Below are positions 6,134-10,126 of a DNA stretch of 10,126 nt, piece by piece. Within the stretch, counting starts at the first letter, position 1; each line of letters starts with the position of its first letter. Position numbers and translations under genes: made by a program. The notes beneath the pieces are model-generated. The model was not told the origin of the DNA and did no database searches. It saw only the letters and a program-made list of their open reading frames with translations. Origin of the DNA: NORP240 sp046047495 (lineage in GTDB: Bacteria > Pseudomonadota > Gammaproteobacteria > Pseudomonadales > Pseudohongiellaceae); contig JBJOHV010000061.1 in assembly GCA_046047495.1 (NCBI GenBank), positions 1-10,126 on the forward strand, read 5' to 3'.

Positions 6134-6838
6134 TTAGTCTGTCGGCGTCTGGCATCCCAGGCGCCCCAGCAATTCATCGAGCAACGCATCGGTCACCCGC
6201 TGCTGCAGGGCCGCTGGCTTGTGCACCCGCCCGGCCAGTTGATCCGCCACCTGGGTGACGGCCAGCCCCTGGAACCCGCAGGGATTGATCCTGGCGAAAG
6301 GTGCCAGGTCCATGTCCACATTGAGACTGAGGCCGTGGTAACTGCGGCCATTACGGATGCGCAAGCCGAGGGCCGCGATTTTAGCACCGTCCACGTAGAC
6401 ACCGGGAGCACCGGGCCGGGATGTGGCGACGATGGACAATCCCGCCAGGGTGGCAATCACCGAGGATTCGATCAGATCCACCAGCTGCCGCACCCCCAGC
6501 CGCCGCCGACGCACGTCCAGCAGCAGATACACCACCAGCTGCCCGGGACCATGGTAGGTGACCTGCCCGCCCCTATCCACCGCCAACACGGGAATCGGTC
6601 CGGGGTCCAGCACATGCTCCGGCTTGCCCGCCTGGCCGAGGGTGAATACGGGTTTGTGGCTCAGCACCCAGAGTTCATCACCCCGCTCGGGGCCGGGATG
6701 GCGGGTCAGGTAGGCCATGGCCCGGTAGATGGGCCCGTAATCCTGCAGTCCCAGGCGGCGGACCGTGACCGGCCGGCTGTCCGCGTCAGCCGTGGACAGT
6801 GGCCTGGCCAGCTGGGATGGGTAGTCAGTAAGCAGCAA
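6134..6838 (-). CDS. lipB: Octanoyl-[acyl carrier protein]:protein N-octanoyltransferase
   Basis: LipB moves octanoate from acyl carrier protein to lipoyl-domain lysines, the step before LipA. Family motifs are clear: VRRLGLQDY near the N-terminus, RGGQVTYHGPGQ, and the catalytic lysine (in GAKIAALGLRI) and cysteine (in RINPCGFQG), 34 residues apart as in E. coli (K135, C169). The start is uncertain because there is no ATG in frame. TTG at 6838 gives 234 residues and begins 19 bp after the ybeD stop. TTG at 6901 gives 255 residues and overlaps ybeD by 44 bp. Neither has a convincing Shine-Dalgarno sequence. E. coli LipB (213 residues) has only about seven residues before VRQLG, so even the short version here carries a longer leader. 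Translation may depend on coupling to ybeD. Confidence 0.95.
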   Translation of the reverse strand: MLLTDYPSQLARPLSTADADSRPVTVRRLGLQDYGPIYRAMAYLTRHPGPERGDELWVLSHKPVFTLGQAGKPEHVLDPGPIPVLAVDRGGQVTYHGPGQLVVYLLLDVRRRRLGVRQLVDLIESSVIATLAGLSIVATSRPGAPGVYVDGAKIAALGLRIRNGRSYHGLSLNVDMDLAPFARINPCGFQGLAVTQVADQLAGRVHKPAALQQRVTDALLDELLGRLGCQTPTD

Positions 6839-6857
6839 AAGGATCGGCCCGCAGGAC

Positions 6858-7154
6858 TTACAACACCATCTTGACCGCAGGGGATTGCTTGAGGTCTTCA
6901 AAAATCCGGCGCAACTGGGCTTCCCCGCTGGCCTGAATCACCACGGTCACCGCCAGATAATTGCCCTTGGCGCTGGCCCTGACCGTGACGTTTTCCGTAT
7001 CGAAGCCCGGAGCATGACGCTCGATGACTGCCACCACCTCGGCCGCGAAAGCTTCGCTGGCCATCCCCATCACCTTGATGGGGTAGTCGCAGGGAAACTC
7101 GATGCGGGGCGCCTCCTGGTCGATAGCGGTGGTGTGAATCTCGATGTCCGCCAT
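6858..7154 (-). CDS. ybeD: YbeD / UPF0250 (DUF493) family protein
   Basis: This 98-residue cytoplasmic protein matches the YbeD family: YPIKVMG, RHAPGFD, SAKGNYLAVTV and the ending VKMVL align with E. coli YbeD (YKVMG, RHAPGD, SSKGNY, VRMVL). The family fold resembles the ACT regulatory domain, but its molecular function is not established. Its ATG shares one base with the dacA stop (TGATG), which implies translational coupling. The dacA-ybeD-lipB order is conserved. It has a slightly longer N-terminus than the 87-residue E. coli protein. Confidence 0.95.
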   Translation of the reverse strand: MADIEIHTTAIDQEAPRIEFPCDYPIKVMGMASEAFAAEVVAVIERHAPGFDTENVTVRASAKGNYLAVTVVIQASGEAQLRRIFEDLKQSPAVKMVL

Positions 7155-8347
7155 CAGCTGAACAGATTGGTGAAGAACAGGGTCAGCCAGTCGATGAAAC
7201 GCTTCAACAGACCACCCTGCTCCACGGCCTGCATGGCAATGACATTCCCCTGATACAGCAAATCGTCTTCCAGGGTCACGGTGATGCTGCCCATCACCTG
7301 CCCCTGCTCCAGCGGCGCGTGAACCACTTCATCCACACTCATATTGGCCTGCATGGCCGCCGCCTGGCCGCGGGGAATGGTGATGTAAACCTCATCGGCA
7401 ATGCCCAGATCCACGGCGGTCTGCTTGCCGGACCACACCGGCAGGTTGCCGATGGTCTGGTTGGCATCGTACAGCTTGTGGGTCTCGTAATAACGGAACC
7501 CGTATGTCAGCAGCTTCTGGGTCTCCACCGCGCGGGCTTCCTCGCTGGCGGTGCCCATCACCACGGCAATCAGGCGCATGCCGTCCCGGGCCGCCGAGGT
7601 CACCAGACAATAACCCGCGGCTTCGGTGTGGCCGGTCTTCAGTCCATCCACATTGCGATCCCGGAACAACAGGGTATTGCGATTGGGCTGGCGGATTTCG
7701 TTGTAGGTGAACTCCCGCTCCGCATAGAGTGGATAGAAGTCCGCATGGTTGTAGATGGTGGCCCGCGCCAGAGTGGCCAGGTCCCGGGCGGACATGCGAT
7801 TGTAGTAGATGTCCGTGTCGAGACCGCTGGAATTCATGAAGAAGGAATTGCTCATACCCAGCACTTCGGCGTACTGGTTCATCATGTCGGCAAAGGCCTC
7901 CTCGCTGCCGGCGATGTGCTCCGCCACCGCCACACTGGCATCGTTGCCCGACTGAATGATGATGCCTCGCAGCAGATCCTCCACACTGACCTGGGTGTTC
8001 ACACCGACGAACATTTTCGAACCTTCGGTGCGCCAGGCCTTCTCGCTGATGTGCACCATGTCATTCAGACCGAGATTGCCGCGCAGGATTTCCTCCACGG
8101 CAATATAGGACGTCATCATCTTGGTGAGGCTGGCAGGCGGCAGGGATTCATCGGCATTGTGTTCGATGATCACGTGCCCGGTCTTGGCATCCATCAGTAT
8201 ATAGGCGGTGGCAGCGACTTCCGGCGGGCGGGGAATGATGTTGGCCTGGGCTGCCAGCAGGCTGGAAAACAGCAGACCGCAGACCAGGATCAGGCCGCGT
8301 CCAAGTACGTTGGTGAAATGGAAGCTGGGGATGTGCGGAAATAGCAT
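7154..8347 (-). CDS. dacA: D-alanyl-D-alanine carboxypeptidase, PBP5/PBP6 type
   Basis: This penicillin-binding protein removes the terminal D-alanine from peptidoglycan pentapeptides in the periplasm, limiting cross-linking. Active-site motifs are S73-L-T-K76 (nucleophile and general base), S133-G-N135 and K237-T-G239. A signal peptide covers about residues 14-35 (ending AQA) after a 13-residue leader. The last 20 residues, from GGLLKRF through WLTLFFTNLF, form the amphipathic membrane-anchoring helix typical of PBP5. Length (397) is normal for the family. The ATG at 8347 has no strong ribosome binding site, but nearby alternatives would remove the signal peptide. It lies between rlpA (81 bp upstream) and ybeD (one-base overlap). 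Confidence 0.97.
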   Translation of the reverse strand: MLFPHIPSFHFTNVLGRGLILVCGLLFSSLLAAQANIIPRPPEVAATAYILMDAKTGHVIIEHNADESLPPASLTKMMTSYIAVEEILRGNLGLNDMVHISEKAWRTEGSKMFVGVNTQVSVEDLLRGIIIQSGNDASVAVAEHIAGSEEAFADMMNQYAEVLGMSNSFFMNSSGLDTDIYYNRMSARDLATLARATIYNHADFYPLYAEREFTYNEIRQPNRNTLLFRDRNVDGLKTGHTEAAGYCLVTSAARDGMRLIAVVMGTASEEARAVETQKLLTYGFRYYETHKLYDANQTIGNLPVWSGKQTAVDLGIADEVYITIPRGQAAAMQANMSVDEVVHAPLEQGQVMGSITVTLEDDLLYQGNVIAMQAVEQGGLLKRFIDWLTLFFTNLFS

Positions 8348-8428
8348 GTCGGGTGAATCCGTTGCGTTGGTGAATTCAAGAAAGTTGTATCAGGGTGGTG
8401 ACCGGGGCTGCTAGCAAGGTGGCGCGTA

Positions 8429-9298
8429 CTAGTCGGTCACAGTGTACGGACTTCCCAGGTTGGCAGCAACCACCCTGTCCCGCAGGCGATGGAGTTCGCC
8501 CTGGTTGCCGAACGGTCCGACTCTCACCCTGTGCAGCACCTTGTTTTCCCGGGTCGTCACCGATGCGATGAACACCGGCGCCGACGTCAGTCGGCGTAAT
8601 TGACCGGACAGTTCCTCCGCCGCATTGCGATCGGCAAAGGCACCCACCTGCAGGAAACTGCTGCCCGATACAGTGGTGCCGGGCGCAGGCAATTCCACGG
8701 TCTGGCGGCTGGCGATCTGCACTTCACCAGACCGGCTCGGTGGCATGATGGCTTCCAGTTGTACACGGGCCGTGCCCCGGTCAGCGAAACCGAGTTTCAG
8801 GGCCGCCCCGTAGGACAGGTCGATGAGGCGATCACCATGGAACGGACCCCTGTCATTCACCCGCACGATGAGACTGCGGTTGTTGTCCAGATTGGTGACC
8901 CTCAGAAAACTGGGAATGGGCAGCGACTTATGGGCCGCGGACGCCTGGTACATGTCGAAAATTTCGCCGTTGGAGGTTCGGTGGCCATGGAATTTCTCTC
9001 CGTACCAGGAAGCCACACCCCGCTCGTTGTAGCCCTCCTCGGTGGCCATCACATGATAGGTCTTGCCCAACACGGAATAGGGGCTGCGGTTGCCGGCCTG
9101 GGTACGCACGATGGGCTCGGGAACCACCTCGGGAATGTCGGCGATATCCACCTGTCGGCTGGGCGCACGGTCCTGCTGGATGGTGTATCGCCCGCCAGCT
9201 GAGGCAGGGGCCGGTGCCGGGCCGGAGGGTGACGAGGCGCAGGCCGACAGCAGGGCCAACAGACCCAGCGGCAGGCAGCATTTCACGACTCTGTACAT
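8429..9298 (-). CDS. rlpA: RlpA septal ring lipoprotein / lytic transglycosylase with SPOR domain
   Basis: This is a 289-residue lipoprotein with lipobox L17-S-A-C20. The residue after Cys is Ala, consistent with outer-membrane sorting. A Pro/Ala-rich linker is followed by the double-psi beta-barrel (about 94-185) containing GVASWYG, TSNGEIFDMY, AAHKSLP and RVNDRGPF. E112 and D149 sit 37 residues apart, like the catalytic pair E120/D157 of Pseudomonas aeruginosa RlpA, so cleavage of denuded glycan is likely. The SPOR domain (about 212-287: SFLQVGAF, RVRVGPF) binds denuded septal glycan. GGAG (9304-9307) lies five bases before the ATG. It sits between rodA and dacA, as in E. coli. Confidence 0.97.
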   Translation of the reverse strand: MYRVVKCCLPLGLLALLSACASSPSGPAPAPASAGGRYTIQQDRAPSRQVDIADIPEVVPEPIVRTQAGNRSPYSVLGKTYHVMATEEGYNERGVASWYGEKFHGHRTSNGEIFDMYQASAAHKSLPIPSFLRVTNLDNNRSLIVRVNDRGPFHGDRLIDLSYGAALKLGFADRGTARVQLEAIMPPSRSGEVQIASRQTVELPAPGTTVSGSSFLQVGAFADRNAAEELSGQLRRLTSAPVFIASVTTRENKVLHRVRVGPFGNQGELHRLRDRVVAANLGSPYTVTD

Positions 9299-9303
9299 GT
9301 CAG

Positions 9304-9307
9304 CTCC
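9304..9307 (-). promoter_or_regulatory. Ribosome binding site of rlpA
   Basis: GGAG on the minus strand, five bases before the rlpA ATG at 9298, fixes the start. The rest of the 133-bp gap to rodA (9299-9431) contains no gene I can support and no clear promoter or terminator. Confidence 0.65.
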
Positions 9308-9431
9308 AATTCCACCGATGACGCGACGCCCGTTGGACCGCAGACGGGGCCAGTTCTCCCCAGCTTAACGTCCAATCCCGGATTTCTTTTAATTTCCCGC
9401 TCCCAACAGTCGGAAAAACCGGACCGGTGGT

Positions 9432-10126
9432 TCAGCGATAACGTTGCCGGCTGCCGGCCTGAATGGACATCAGCAAGCCGAAACCGATGAACAGGGTGAG
9501 GATGGAGGTGCCGCCCCGGCTGATCAAGGGCAAGGGCAGGCCAATCACCGGCAACAGGCCGGACACCATGGCCATGTTCACGAACACATAAAAGAAGAAG
9601 GTCAAGGTGATGCTGCCCGCCAGCAGGCGGCTGAACATGTCGGGGGCGTTCATGGCGATGCTGAAACCCCGGGCCAGTACCAGCAGATACAGACCGATCA
9701 GCAGCAATACCCCCAACAGGCCGAATTCCTCCGCCAGTACCGCCAGGATGAAGTCCGTATTGCTTTCGGGGATGAAGTCCAGCTGGGACTGGGCGCCATT
9801 CTGCCAGCCCTTGCCGTACACACCGCCAGACCCGATGGCTATCTGGGATTGAATGATGTTGTAGCCGGCCCCGGTGGGATCACGGTAGGGATCAAAGAAG
9901 GTCAGGATGCGATTCTTCTGATGCTCCTTGGCCAGGAACACATACCAGGCCGGGGATGCCAGCAGCACAGCCACCAGCCCGGAAATCACCAAGCGCCAGC
10001 GGACACCGGCCAGCAGCACCACGAACACGCCGGACATGGCCACCATGATGGCGGTGCCGGTGTCGTTTTGAACCACAATGAGGGCAGCCGGCATCAGGAT
10101 CAGCAGGGCCGCCCAGAACAGATGGG
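9432..10126 (-). CDS. rodA: RodA, SEDS-family peptidoglycan glycosyltransferase, C-terminal part
   Basis: The frame is open to the right edge, so about the last 231 residues are present and the N-terminus lies outside. RodA polymerises lipid II into glycan strands in the elongasome with PBP2 (mrdA, expected just beyond the edge). Visible family features are VVQNDTGTAI (KPDLGTA-like), DPTGAGYNIIQSQIAIGSGG, GKGWQNGAQSQLDFIPE and NTDFILAVLAEE. The last holds the conserved catalytic Asp (codon 9753-9755, equivalent to E. coli D262). The C-terminal MVSGLLPVIGLPLPLIS helix region and at least five membrane segments are also present. The usual SYGG motif reads SRGG (Arg codon 9516-9518). The protein ends in a short basic tail, RQRYR. 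The order rodA then rlpA matches E. coli. Confidence 0.96.
   Translation of the reverse strand, partial: HLFWAALLILMPAALIVVQNDTGTAIMVAMSGVFVVLLAGVRWRLVISGLVAVLLASPAWYVFLAKEHQKNRILTFFDPYRDPTGAGYNIIQSQIAIGSGGVYGKGWQNGAQSQLDFIPESNTDFILAVLAEEFGLLGVLLLIGLYLLVLARGFSIAMNAPDMFSRLLAGSITLTFFFYVFVNMAMVSGLLPVIGLPLPLISRGGTSILTLFIGFGLLMSIQAGSRQRYR

Noticed and set aside
8398..8440. 7-bp inverted repeat GTGACCG/CGGTCAC spanning the rlpA stop, considered as a terminator or operator.
   Set aside because: The loop is 29 bases, there is no T tract, and a 7-bp repeat at this spacing can occur by chance.
9408..9431. Minus-strand ACCGGTCCGGTTTTT just after rodA, considered as a Rho-independent terminator.
   Set aside because: The GC part is a self-palindrome that cannot form a loop. 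The alternative AACC/GGTT stem is only 4 bp, despite the short T run.

Overview
The window is an ordinary, gene-dense chromosomal segment of a gammaproteobacterium with GC-rich coding DNA. The order rodA-rlpA-dacA-ybeD-lipB-lipA, read on the minus strand, is the same as in Escherichia coli, and the protein motifs fit that class. I see no insertion sequence, integrase, phage gene, CRISPR array, tRNA or rRNA. I found no convincing novel multi-gene system.

Layout from the right edge leftwards, minus strand: the C-terminal part of rodA (cell-elongation glycan polymerase, cut by the window edge), a 133-bp gap, rlpA (outer-membrane lipoprotein with DPBB and SPOR domains), dacA (PBP5/6-type carboxypeptidase), ybeD (small DUF493 protein sharing one base with dacA), lipB (octanoyltransferase with an uncertain TTG start) and lipA (lipoyl synthase). 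A membrane protein of unknown function starts 3 bases after the lipA stop. After a 121-bp gap comes a secreted double-cupin protein. The cupin gene ends tail to tail with, and overlaps by 20 bp, the only plus-strand gene: an Hsp70-like protein made of the nucleotide-binding domain only (YegD type). Left of a 236-bp intergenic region, on the minus strand again, lie an exported cyclophilin with an extra C-terminal domain and, 20 bp after it, a sodium-dependent NSS-family transporter that runs off the left edge.

The right part links two conserved functions. RodA, RlpA and DacA polymerise, cleave and trim peptidoglycan during rod-shaped growth. LipB and LipA make the lipoyl cofactor of 2-oxoacid dehydrogenases and the glycine cleavage system. 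The left part is a looser set of envelope and stress genes.

The most unusual non-coding signal is the intergenic region between the cyclophilin and Hsp70-like genes. A 17-bp imperfect inverted repeat (15 of 17 paired) encloses three possible small hairpins. Each arm also carries a TGnTATAAA extended -10 motif, pointing towards the other arm. This could be a structured RNA leader, a pair of face-to-face promoters with overlapping transcripts, or a small palindromic element. The sequence alone does not decide.
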